A stretch of DNA of 64,000 nucleotides from JBAXXL01 sp037127915 (GTDB lineage: Bacteria; Bacteroidota; Ignavibacteria; Kapaibacteriales; UBA2268). Position 1 is the stretch's first letter. Every line of letters starts with the position of its first letter. Under the pieces are notes generated by a model. It saw only the letters and a list, made by a program, of their open reading frames with translations. It searched no databases and was not told where the DNA came from. Where the stretch lies: NCBI GenBank assembly GCA_037127915.1, contig JBAXXL010000001.1:62001-126000 (forward strand), given 5' to 3'. Position numbers and translations under genes: made by a program. Positions 51,217 to 58,842 of this stretch are shown here, piece by piece.

Positions 51217-52071
51217 ATGATAATGATAAGCGAATTGTTTGGTCGGTTATACGAAGAAGAAGTAAAAAAAATAAAAATGTTATATAAGTATCGTTATTTC
51301 GATTCTGATAACTTGCACTTGCGTTCTATCCTATTAAATGAATTTTATTTTGCTACAAGAAATGAATTGAACGATCCTAATGATTTGTCTGCTAATTTTG
51401 AACTCGAAAAAGCTCCTATATTCCAATTACTTGAATACAATAATAATTTAATTAACAATTATAGTGATCTAAGTCAAGAAGAAAAGCAAAATTATATAAG
51501 AATTTTGACTGAAGAAATTATCCTAGAAACACCAAATTATATAAAAAAATTGCGTTACTCGATGGAGACAGTAGCCGCAAAGGTTGGGATATGTTCTTTT
51601 ACAGCTGAGCATTGGGATAATATACCAATGTGGGCACACTATTCTCAAAATCATTCTGGTTTTTGTATAGGTATCAACAATACAAAATTATACAATTATA
51701 TTTTAGAAAATGGTTTAACAAAACAATTAACACCACTTATAGTGATTTACACAGATGAATTTCCTATATTCAATCAATTTGATAAAGATTTTTTTAATAT
51801 AGCAAGATTTAACCAATATCGCTATAAACATTCTGCTTGGAAATATGAAAACGAAGTTAGGCTATCAAACAACGATACAGAAATATTTAATAAAACGATA
51901 ATTATTCCCGATGATTTAATTGAAGAAATAATTTTAGGTTATAAGATTTCTGACCCTAACAAATCAATTATCATTGAAGCACTTAAATTAAAAACACACA
52001 AACCAAAATTATATCAAATAGTACCAAAAGAAAATGATTTTAAATTTGACAGGATTTTGATAGATTATTAA
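51217..52071 (+). CDS. DUF2971-like protein of the defence island (284 aa)
   Basis: I set the start at ATG 51217 (MIMISELFGRLYEEE); the ORF runs back to a TTG within the upstream gene. The DUF2971 pattern is clear: LYKYRYFDSDN...LLNEFYFATRNELNDPND at the N-terminus, CSFTAEHWDNIPMWAHYSQNHSGFCIGIN in the middle and KHSAWKYENEVRLS near the end. The biochemical role of DUF2971 is unknown to me; members are often found among mobile or antiviral genes (an impression, not a computed statistic). It is 26 bp after the nuclease gene, in the same orientation. Confidence 0.85.
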   Translation: MIMISELFGRLYEEEVKKIKMLYKYRYFDSDNLHLRSILLNEFYFATRNELNDPNDLSANFELEKAPIFQLLEYNNNLINNYSDLSQEEKQNYIRILTEEIILETPNYIKKLRYSMETVAAKVGICSFTAEHWDNIPMWAHYSQNHSGFCIGINNTKLYNYILENGLTKQLTPLIVIYTDEFPIFNQFDKDFFNIARFNQYRYKHSAWKYENEVRLSNNDTEIFNKTIIIPDDLIEEIILGYKISDPNKSIIIEALKLKTHKPKLYQIVPKENDFKFDRILIDY

Positions 52072-52091
52072 TTAAAGATAAGAGATATGAA

Positions 52092-52694
52092 ATGGATATA
52101 ACAGCATGGATAATGGCGATTGGGGGGCTAATAACCGCCGTAGCAACAGTTGTATTAGTTTTAGTAACATGGCGTTACACAAAAATTAATAGAGATATTT
52201 TAAAATCTAACGAAAAAACTTCAAATGAACAATTGCGCCCTTATGTTATTGCTCATATATTTTCCGAAGATGAATGTATTAATTTCCAAATCAAAAATAT
52301 TGGGAAACGACCGGCATATAATGCAAAAATTTCCATTAATCCCTCTTTACAGCAAATTGAGAAATTAGATCAAGTAGTTGTACCAGCTGACGTTAATCCT
52401 CACGAACATTTACTAAATCAAGAATTTATCCCACCAGATTTTGAGATTTCAACAGTATTGTCAACTTCGAAGTCATTTGTTTTAAGTGCCGATATTCCTT
52501 CAGTATATAGTGCTCAAGTGACCTACTATGATTTAAATGGCAAACTTTATTCAGAAAATTATACAATGAATTTGGGAAATTACATCTATAGGTGGAAAAT
52601 TATGAAGATCACAAAAAAATATTTCATCCAAAACATCAAAGAAAACATTCAGGAAATTAATAAATCACTAAAAACTATAGCTAATAAAAATTAA
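52092..52694 (+). CDS. Single-TM membrane protein of the defence island (200 aa)
   Basis: One N-terminal TM helix (ITAWIMAIGGLITAVATVVLVLVTWRY) is followed by a short charged linker and a beta-sandwich-like domain beginning LRPYVIAHIF and INFQIKNIGKRPAYNAKISI. This is the layout of many uncharacterised 1-TM proteins carried in defence and integrative islands, usually with the RPYV boundary. The C-terminal ~35 residues (KKYFIQNIKENIQEINKSLKTI) are helical and basic. It is 20 bp after the DUF2971 gene. In phage-defence systems such membrane subunits may act as effectors; that is inference here. Confidence 0.78.
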   Translation: MDITAWIMAIGGLITAVATVVLVLVTWRYTKINRDILKSNEKTSNEQLRPYVIAHIFSEDECINFQIKNIGKRPAYNAKISINPSLQQIEKLDQVVVPADVNPHEHLLNQEFIPPDFEISTVLSTSKSFVLSADIPSVYSAQVTYYDLNGKLYSENYTMNLGNYIYRWKIMKITKKYFIQNIKENIQEINKSLKTIANKN

Positions 52695-52775
52695 TGACAA
52701 AGATAACATTTACTCATGATGAAGCCTTCAGAACATAAAAAAACAATAAAATTAATATTTTTTAAATAATTTTAA

Positions 52776-52802
52776 AATAACTTACACTAAGTGTTAGTTA
52801 TT
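52776..52802. promoter_or_regulatory. Near-perfect 27-bp palindromic operator of higBA
   Basis: The 27 bp from 52776 to 52802 read AATAACTTACACT-A-AGTGTTAGTTATT: the two 13-bp half-sites differ at one position pair. The site lies at the -33 to -10 region of the TAATTTTG promoter (52808-52815) and 20 bp before the HigB ATG, the expected position for autorepression by the HigA antitoxin. Confidence 0.8.
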
Positions 52803-52807
52803 TTTCG

Positions 52808-52815
52808 TAATTTTG
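52808..52815 (+). promoter_or_regulatory. TAnnTTTG promoter of higBA
   Basis: TAATTTTG ends 6 bp before the HigB ATG (52822). A transcription start ~6-7 nt downstream would make the mRNA nearly leaderless. Confidence 0.55.
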
Positions 52816-52821
52816 AATACA

Positions 52822-53163
52822 ATGAAAATTGATTTTGCAAAAAAAGAATTAGAAAAATGCGCAAACAAAGATTCTTATAGGCTTCAAAAGATGGGAGCCA
52901 TAAGAAGCAAACTTTATAAACAAAGGCTTGATGATTTAGATAATGCTGAATCATTAGAGGATACAAGACATTTACCTGGTCACTATCACGAATTAGTTGA
53001 AAATAGAAAAGGTCAATGGGCAGTTAATTTGGATCAACCATATAGATTAATATTTGAACCGCAAGAAGAACCTATTCCAATTGATACTAGCGGTAAATAT
53101 ATTTGGACTCAAATAAAAAGTGTTAGAATATTAGAAATAGAAAATTACCATAAGCAGGGGTGA
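52822..53163 (+). CDS. higB: HigB-type RelE-superfamily toxin (113 aa)
   Basis: ATG 52822 is preferred over the in-frame TTG 52813. The signature of HigB/Killer proteins is RHLPGHYHELVENRKGQWAVNLDQPYRLIFEP, corresponding to LPGNxHxLxGDRxGxWSxxVNxxWRxxF; the N-terminal helix is KKELEKCANKDSYRLQKMGAIRSKLYKQRL. HigB toxins cleave mRNA in ribosomes. It is longer than the common ~92 residues, having an N-terminal helical extension and a loop PIPIDTSGKYIW before the final strand. Its stop overlaps the next gene (GTGA/ATG 53166), the toxin-first order typical of higBA. Confidence 0.87.
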   Translation: MKIDFAKKELEKCANKDSYRLQKMGAIRSKLYKQRLDDLDNAESLEDTRHLPGHYHELVENRKGQWAVNLDQPYRLIFEPQEEPIPIDTSGKYIWTQIKSVRILEIENYHKQG

Positions 53164-53165
53164 AT

Positions 53166-54239
53166 ATGGCAACAAATAGATATAATCCGGAAAGTTATAC
53201 CCACCCGGGTGCAGTTCTTCGAGAAAAACTAGAAGAAATTGGAATGGGTAAAAAAGAATTTGCTTTGAGAACCGGAAAACCGGAAAAAACAATACATGAT
53301 ATATTAAATCAGGAAAGTTCAATTACACCTGATATGGCTGTGCAATTCGAGAACGTTCTAAAGATTCCTGCAAAGTTTTGGCTGAATTATCAAACAAATT
53401 ATAATGAAGCGAAGGCAAGAATTGAAAAAAATGTAATCCTCAATGAAAATTTAAACTGGCATTTAAATTTTCCCTATAATGATATGGCAAATAGAGGCTG
53501 GGTTCCAAAAACGAGAGTTGCATTGGAAAAAGTCGAAAATTTATTACAATATTTTGGCTTTTCACACCCAAAAGCTTGGGAAAGATACTATTTTGAATGT
53601 GAACTAAAATCCTCGTTCAGAATTTCATTAAAGCATATTAAAGAGCCTTATGCTGTTTCTGCTTGGTTAAGACACGGTGAAATAGAAGCAGAAAAAATTG
53701 AAATCCAAGAGTATAATGAACGTGTTTTTAAAGAAGAATTAATTTCAATTAAATCTTTAGTAGTATCACAACCCAACGACTCTTTTCAACAACTAAGAAC
53801 TTTCTGTGCTGAGGCAGGGGTCAAAATAATTTATACACCATGCCTTCCAAAAGCACCAATTAGCGGGTGTACTCGTTGGATAAATGATTTTCCGGTAATT
53901 CAATTGTCGGGTAGATATAAAAAAAATGATATTTTTTGGTTTACTTTTTTCCATGAAGCAGGTCACGTATTATCGCACGAAAAAAAGGAAGTGTTTATAG
54001 AAGGTTTTGTTGAGAATGAAATTAAAGAGAAAGAAGCAGATGAATTTGCATCAAATATTCTTTTATCCCAAAAGCAGGAAAACGAAATAGTAAATGCTTT
54101 GCCTTTAAATGATGATTCACTTGTCAATTTTGCTCAAAAATTCAACACACATCCTGCTATAATTATTGGAAGATTACAGCATTTGTACCATAGGTTTACT
54201 TTTGGGAACGATTATAGAGTTGATATAAACTTTCAGTAG
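53166..54239 (+). CDS. higA: HigA-like antitoxin fused to an ImmA/IrrE metallopeptidase (357 aa)
   Basis: ATG 53166 or GTG 53160 (overlapping the toxin stop) are both possible starts. The N-terminal ~75 residues are a HigA-type helix-turn-helix: THPGAVLREKLEEIGMGKKEFALRTGKPEKTIHDILN...DMAVQFENVLKIPAKFWLNYQTNY. The C-terminal part contains a zinc-peptidase motif, WFTFFHEAGHVLSH (HExxH) with an Asp/Glu-rich stretch EIKEKEADEFASNILL that should supply the third ligand, as in ImmA/IrrE proteins. The fusion of a repressor-like antitoxin to a peptidase suggests induction by self-cleavage or cleavage of a partner, as in ICE repressors, rather than simple Lon-dependent loss (inference). Confidence 0.92.
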   Translation: MATNRYNPESYTHPGAVLREKLEEIGMGKKEFALRTGKPEKTIHDILNQESSITPDMAVQFENVLKIPAKFWLNYQTNYNEAKARIEKNVILNENLNWHLNFPYNDMANRGWVPKTRVALEKVENLLQYFGFSHPKAWERYYFECELKSSFRISLKHIKEPYAVSAWLRHGEIEAEKIEIQEYNERVFKEELISIKSLVVSQPNDSFQQLRTFCAEAGVKIIYTPCLPKAPISGCTRWINDFPVIQLSGRYKKNDIFWFTFFHEAGHVLSHEKKEVFIEGFVENEIKEKEADEFASNILLSQKQENEIVNALPLNDDSLVNFAQKFNTHPAIIIGRLQHLYHRFTFGNDYRVDINFQ

Positions 54240-54322
54240 AAATTTCATTGATTAATAACAATCCAATATGGAGTCCACCTTGAAGGTGAGCTCCAACGAA
54301 AAAGTATTATACTGACCCTATT

Positions 54323-54766
54323 TTATAAAAACTCCGTCCCATTAGTTTTGCTTTTAGCGAGTCGTTGAGACTGTATTTCATTATATTTTATTCTGCTGTC
54401 TCTAAATTGGTATGAGCTGTTATCATCGATTCTGGTGCCGTCTTCTAAAACAACATATCCATTACATTGCTGGTAGATTGATTTAGGGTCGATTCCTTTA
54501 GTGTTTGCACTTATAATCCATTTGTTTTCTCTTCGTGAAACCAATTTTGCCAGTTTCCTGATTTGATTTTCCGTCAAATCATTATTCTGAATAAGCTCAT
54601 AAAAATTGTCGTTCAACAATTCAATGTCTTCGCCTTCACCGTAATTAATAATGTACTCCGACCGATAATGGAAGTCACTTGGACTGCGCATTCCAGCTGT
54701 GCTTTTGATGTTTTTAATATATTCATTAAGAACATCTTTTTGTTCTTCGGTTAAATCGGCTATCAT
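54323..54766 (-). CDS. Hypothetical protein (147 aa)
   Basis: This is a cytoplasmic protein without signal or membrane helices: MIADLTEEQKDVLNEYIKNIKSTAGMRSPSD at the N-terminus, a helical segment LTENQIRKLAKLVSRRENKWIISA in the middle and VLEDGTRIDDNSSYQFRDSRIKYNEIQSQRLAKS at the end. I do not recognise it. It is convergent with the higBA genes and separated from them by a GGAGTCCACCTTG-AAGGTGAGCTCC hairpin-like repeat (54270-54294). It may be an accessory gene of the island or an unrelated orphan. Confidence 0.7.
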   Translation of the reverse strand: MIADLTEEQKDVLNEYIKNIKSTAGMRSPSDFHYRSEYIINYGEGEDIELLNDNFYELIQNNDLTENQIRKLAKLVSRRENKWIISANTKGIDPKSIYQQCNGYVVLEDGTRIDDNSSYQFRDSRIKYNEIQSQRLAKSKTNGTEFL

Positions 54767-54905
54767 AGGAATCTCTTACGAATTTTATTTATTAATACGA
54801 TTATGACTTGCAAACGATAATATTATTTCAAAATTTCAAATCAAATTGAACAATTTGATTTTTTTCTCGTAAAATAATTTTACACTATTTTTTTGGAAGG
54901 TTGTT

Positions 54906-55856
54906 ATGAACAAGCGGATTTTTTGTGCTTTTGCAATGTTTTTGATTATTTCTTCAAGTGCGTTTGCTTTAAATTTTAATTTGTGCAATAAAGATACCGA
55001 AGGGGACAATCTATATTACGAATGTGTTAGGGTTCCCGGTAGTTCAGATTTGCTTATTGGTTCTTTTGGCGGTATGATTAAATCCACGAATCATGGAAAG
55101 GATTGGGATAATATTAATGGCGAGATTGGAGAATATTTCATAAAAGGAATCGCGATTAAAGGGAATAACATTTTTGCCGCGGTTCATAATTTCGGTGTAT
55201 TGATGTCCTCCGATAAAGGAGTGACTTGGATAAATAAAATCAATGGTATGACAAATTTTAAAACTACTTGTATTATAGCAAATGCTAATGACATTTATAT
55301 TGGTACGAATGGCGGTGGAGTATATAAATCGACTAATAACGGAGAAACTTGGATAAATATAAGCACTGATTTAAATGTTAAGGATATTGCGTGTATTGCT
55401 ATTAGCGGGAACAGCTTGATTGTTGGAACTTATGCGAACGGAGCATTTATGACATCGAACCAAGGTAATAGCTGGCAGGAAATCAGTAACGGTTTGGATA
55501 GTAAATGGGTATCGTCTATTCTTGTTTTGGATAATGTAATATTTGTCGGAACCAGAGAAAAATCTGCCGGAGGAATATTCTATTCAACGAATAATGGGAA
55601 AAACTGGTCGGCAAGCACCGCCGAATTGACGAAAGCTCCAATTTGCGCCATGTTCAAAATTGGTAATTTGGTAGTTGCTGGAACAGATACTGATAAACTC
55701 ATTTATTCAGAAGATAAAGGAAAAACTTGGTTTGAAAATACTGATAAATTGAAAATCGGAAAAGCAATTTTGGAAGTTCCAAATGAAAGCATTTTGATGC
55801 AGGCTTATGCAAGAAAAATAAACCTAACATTCATATTGCCGGGGAAAGAGGAGTAG
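54906..55856 (+). CDS. BNR/Ycf48-like beta-propeller secreted protein (316 aa)
   Basis: The signal peptide MNKRIFCAFAMFLIISSSAFA is followed by about six BNR/Asp-box type blades: MIKSTNHGKDWDNI, LMSSDKGVTWINKI, VYKSTNNGETWINI, FMTSNQGNSWQEI, IFYSTNNGKNWSAST and LIYSEDKGKTWFENT (consensus S-x-D/N-x-G-x-T/S-W). Such propellers occur in sialidases, Ycf48 and many secreted proteins of this phylum; no catalytic residues of sialidase are visible. There is no T9SS tail; it ends at PGKEE. It is monocistronic, followed by a repeat-rich gap. Confidence 0.88.
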   Translation: MNKRIFCAFAMFLIISSSAFALNFNLCNKDTEGDNLYYECVRVPGSSDLLIGSFGGMIKSTNHGKDWDNINGEIGEYFIKGIAIKGNNIFAAVHNFGVLMSSDKGVTWINKINGMTNFKTTCIIANANDIYIGTNGGGVYKSTNNGETWINISTDLNVKDIACIAISGNSLIVGTYANGAFMTSNQGNSWQEISNGLDSKWVSSILVLDNVIFVGTREKSAGGIFYSTNNGKNWSASTAELTKAPICAMFKIGNLVVAGTDTDKLIYSEDKGKTWFENTDKLKIGKAILEVPNESILMQAYARKINLTFILPGKEE

Positions 55857-56162
55857 GGTGGAAAGTTGGCAATTAGTTTTCGGTTTATCATTGTAAAATA
55901 AAAGAATAACACAGAGAGACACAGAGAAACTACACAGAGAACCACAGAGTTTCTTTCTCAGTGTAGCTCGGTGTCTTCCTCTGTGCAACACACTGTAATT
56001 CTTACTCTTAATAAGTTTGAAATATTTCGTGCAAACTTCTATATCTATCTCCATTTTCCAAATGGCGTCCTATTTATAAAATGCCCTTGGTTCAGCTTCG
56101 TCAGCTATTATTCAAAAAAATGGTATTTTTGTATATTATTAGAACATAAATTAAAGAAAACA
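55857..56162. repeat. Gap between propeller gene and lon with a long imperfect hairpin
   Basis: ACACAGAGAGACACAGAGAAAC...CACAGAG (55909-55950) can fold on TTTCTTTCTCAGTGTAGCTC...CCTCTGTG (55951-55985) as an imperfect inverted repeat. A relative is at 37849-37871. TATTTTTG (56124-56131) is a plausible promoter of lon, 32 bp before its GTG start. Reading this gap as an N-terminal extension of Lon is not credible. Confidence 0.6.
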
Positions 56163-58631
56163 GTGAAAATAGAAGAAGAATATAAATTTGATAAAATCGA
56201 GCAGATACCCGCTATATTGATGCCCGATGAACTACCGATAGTGCCACTTCGCGATGTAGTCATTTTTCCCAATATGATTTTCCCGATATTGATAGGACGG
56301 GAAGCTTCGATGAAAGCGGTATTTGAAGCGAATGGAAAAGATAAATTCATTTTCCTTACTGCTCAGAAAAATCCACATACGGAAAATCCGGCAGTAAAGG
56401 ACCTATATAAATACGGAACCTTCGCACAAATTTTGCAAGTTTCAAAACTCCCGAACAATTTATATAAAGTGTTATTTGAAGGAATTTACCAAGCCAAAAT
56501 AGTAAAACAAGTTCCCGGAAAAGATTTCCTAAAAGCTAAAGTCGAAATCCGCGAGATTGATTATGGTGTTATGGATGCCAAATTCAAGGCGTCATTGCGT
56601 CACGTAAGTGATTTGTTCTCAAAATACGTTAAGCAATCCGCAATGCTTCCTCAGGATTTTCTAACAGTGTATGACAGCTATAGCGACCCTCTGCAGAAAT
56701 ATTACTATATAGCCTCCAACATTCGTATCAGCGTACCTGCAAAACAAAATCTTTTGCGGGAAAATAAACTGCTGAAAATGTTTTTCGAATTAGCGACCTT
56801 GCTTTCGGAAGAAATCGAAGTTAAAGATATAGAAAATGAATTGGATAATAAGGTTCAAGATGCTTTGCAGAAAACACAAAGAAAATATATAATTCAAGAA
56901 CAAATTCGCACACTGCAATTGGAATTGGGCGACGACCAAGAATTCCCAGCTGATTTAATTCCTTTAGAAAAAGCAATAACAGAATGTAAAATGCCGAAAC
57001 CGGTTAAGGATAAAGCGTGGGAAGAATTGGAAAGATTAGCCAAGACCCAGCCAATGTCCCCCGAATACGCGGTGAACAGGAATTATGTAGAATGGCTCAC
57101 ACAGGTCCCTTGGAAGAAATTCACAAAGGATAATTACAGTATTGAAAATGTCCGAAAAATTTTGGACGAGGATCATTTCGGATTGCAAGTGCCGAAAGAG
57201 CGGATAATTGAGTTTATAGCTGTTTTGAATCTATCGGGCAATATGAAAAAGCAGATACTATGCTTTTGCGGACCTCCCGGCACCGGCAAAACTTCCTTGG
57301 CGCGTTCGATAGCTCGTGCTTTGGGTCGTGAATACATCCGTTTTTCTTTGGGCGGTATTCGCGATGAAGCCGAAATCCGAGGTCATCGCCGTACATATAT
57401 CGGTGCCATGCCGGGCAAAGTTATCCAATCTATGAAAAAAGCCGGCACATCAAATCCGGTAATATTACTCGATGAAGTAGATAAAATGTCGATGGATTTC
57501 AGAGGCGACCCATCATCAGCTTTGCTAGAGGTTTTGGATCCAGAGCAAAATTTCTCATTTCAAGACCACTACTTAGAGGTGGATTATGATTTGTCGGATG
57601 TTTTATTCATAACCACAGCCAATGTTCGCTATGACATACCACTTCCGCTTCTTGATAGAATGGAAATAATAGAATTGAATTCGTATTTGGATTATGAGAA
57701 ATTCGAGATTGCCAAAAGGCATATAATCCCAAAATTGCTTAAATCCTTCGGTTTGGTAAACGTAAAGATTGAATTTACCGACGATGCGATTATGACAATT
57801 ATAAGTCAATATACCCGCGAATCCGGCGTTAGAAATTTAGAGCGTGAGCTATCGAGCGTATTGAGAAAGCTTTCAACAAAAATCGTGAATGAATACCAAA
57901 GCAAAACTAAAACTAAATCCACAAACGCGCTTAATAAAAGTACCGCATTCAATACATATCTCGAGAAGACGGAATTTTTAATAACGACAGATGATATCTA
58001 TAGCTACCTGAAAGTACCGCGGATAAAACCTAAAAAAGAAGATACCGAAGACAGGATTGGCAATGCCACCGGTTTAGCGTGGACTTCAGTCGGTGGTGAC
58101 ACTATGAGCATAGAGGTATCGGTTATGCAGGGTGCCGAAAGGTTGACATTAACCGGACAACTGGGTGATGTGATGAAAGAATCCGCTCAAGCCGCACTTG
58201 GATTTGTACGTACTAATGCTACCAAACTCGGAATCAAAGCTGATTTCTTTAAAAATAAGGAAATTCATATTCACGTTCCTGAAGGCGCTATACCGAAAGA
58301 CGGTCCGTCGGCGGGAATATCTCTGACTATGGCGATGATATCCGCTCTAAGCGAACGCAAACTGCGTGGTGATACCTGTATGACTGGCGAAGTAACGTTG
58401 AGGGGCAAAATTTTGGCTGTGGGTGGATTGAAGGAAAAAATCCTCGCCGCGAAAAGAGCCGGTCTTAAGCAAATTGTTCTTCCAAAAGAAAACGACGACG
58501 AAGTTAATAATTTCGAGAAACCAATTACAAGCGATGTAAAATTGATTTATGTAGAAAGTATTTTCGAAGCGTTGGAATATGTATTCGTCGATTGGAAAAA
58601 AGAAATCACGTTGAAGGAAAACAAGAAGTAA
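56163..58631 (+). CDS. lon: ATP-dependent Lon protease (GTG start)
   Basis: This AAA+ serine protease degrades misfolded and regulatory proteins, including toxin-antitoxin antitoxins. Numbered from GTG 56163 (822 residues): the LON substrate domain starts at ELPIVPLRDVVIFPNM (23-38); Walker A is GPPGTGKT (370-377), Walker B ILLDEVD (434-440); the proteolytic dyad is S716 (KDGPSAG) and K759 (GGLKEKI). The ORF extends upstream to 55971, but that part has no Lon similarity and falls in repeats. The sensor-2 and alpha-helical parts are followed by a 25-residue Lys/Thr-rich insert (KTKTKSTNALNKSTAF) before the protease domain. The gene is monocistronic. Confidence 0.96.
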   Translation: MKIEEEYKFDKIEQIPAILMPDELPIVPLRDVVIFPNMIFPILIGREASMKAVFEANGKDKFIFLTAQKNPHTENPAVKDLYKYGTFAQILQVSKLPNNLYKVLFEGIYQAKIVKQVPGKDFLKAKVEIREIDYGVMDAKFKASLRHVSDLFSKYVKQSAMLPQDFLTVYDSYSDPLQKYYYIASNIRISVPAKQNLLRENKLLKMFFELATLLSEEIEVKDIENELDNKVQDALQKTQRKYIIQEQIRTLQLELGDDQEFPADLIPLEKAITECKMPKPVKDKAWEELERLAKTQPMSPEYAVNRNYVEWLTQVPWKKFTKDNYSIENVRKILDEDHFGLQVPKERIIEFIAVLNLSGNMKKQILCFCGPPGTGKTSLARSIARALGREYIRFSLGGIRDEAEIRGHRRTYIGAMPGKVIQSMKKAGTSNPVILLDEVDKMSMDFRGDPSSALLEVLDPEQNFSFQDHYLEVDYDLSDVLFITTANVRYDIPLPLLDRMEIIELNSYLDYEKFEIAKRHIIPKLLKSFGLVNVKIEFTDDAIMTIISQYTRESGVRNLERELSSVLRKLSTKIVNEYQSKTKTKSTNALNKSTAFNTYLEKTEFLITTDDIYSYLKVPRIKPKKEDTEDRIGNATGLAWTSVGGDTMSIEVSVMQGAERLTLTGQLGDVMKESAQAALGFVRTNATKLGIKADFFKNKEIHIHVPEGAIPKDGPSAGISLTMAMISALSERKLRGDTCMTGEVTLRGKILAVGGLKEKILAAKRAGLKQIVLPKENDDEVNNFEKPITSDVKLIYVESIFEALEYVFVDWKKEITLKENKK

Positions 58632-58842
58632 GATAGTTTATAAAGTTTGTAAAGTTAAAAGTTCGTAAAGTTTTTAAAGTAGAGACGACCCACTGGGTCG
58701 TCTTTACAATTATAATTCATAACTTTTGATGATGGATTCCTCACTTCGTTCGGAATGACACTTTCCCAAACCCTACACCCAAAATCCTGCTATGCGTCCT
58801 TGCGGTGAATTCTTCTTCTACAGAAAACAACCCACTGGGTTT
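58632..58842. repeat. Repeat-rich gap between lon and metG
   Basis: The gap holds tandem AAAGTTTATAAAG/AAAGTTTTTAAAG words (58636-58679), the palindrome AGAGACGACCC-ACT-GGGTCGTCTTT (58681-58705; relative at 33583-33607), GATTCC-TCACTTCGTTC-GGAATGAC (58735-58759), CCCAAACCCTACACCC (58766-58781) and a GCGTCCTTGCGGTGAATTC block (58793-58811). No gene is seen. Confidence 0.75.

Noticed and set aside
55971..56162. N-terminal extension of Lon from 55971
   Set aside because: The 64 residues lack Lon similarity, derive from the ACACAGAG repeat hairpin and precede a good TAnnTTTG promoter; GTG 56163 fits the family start.
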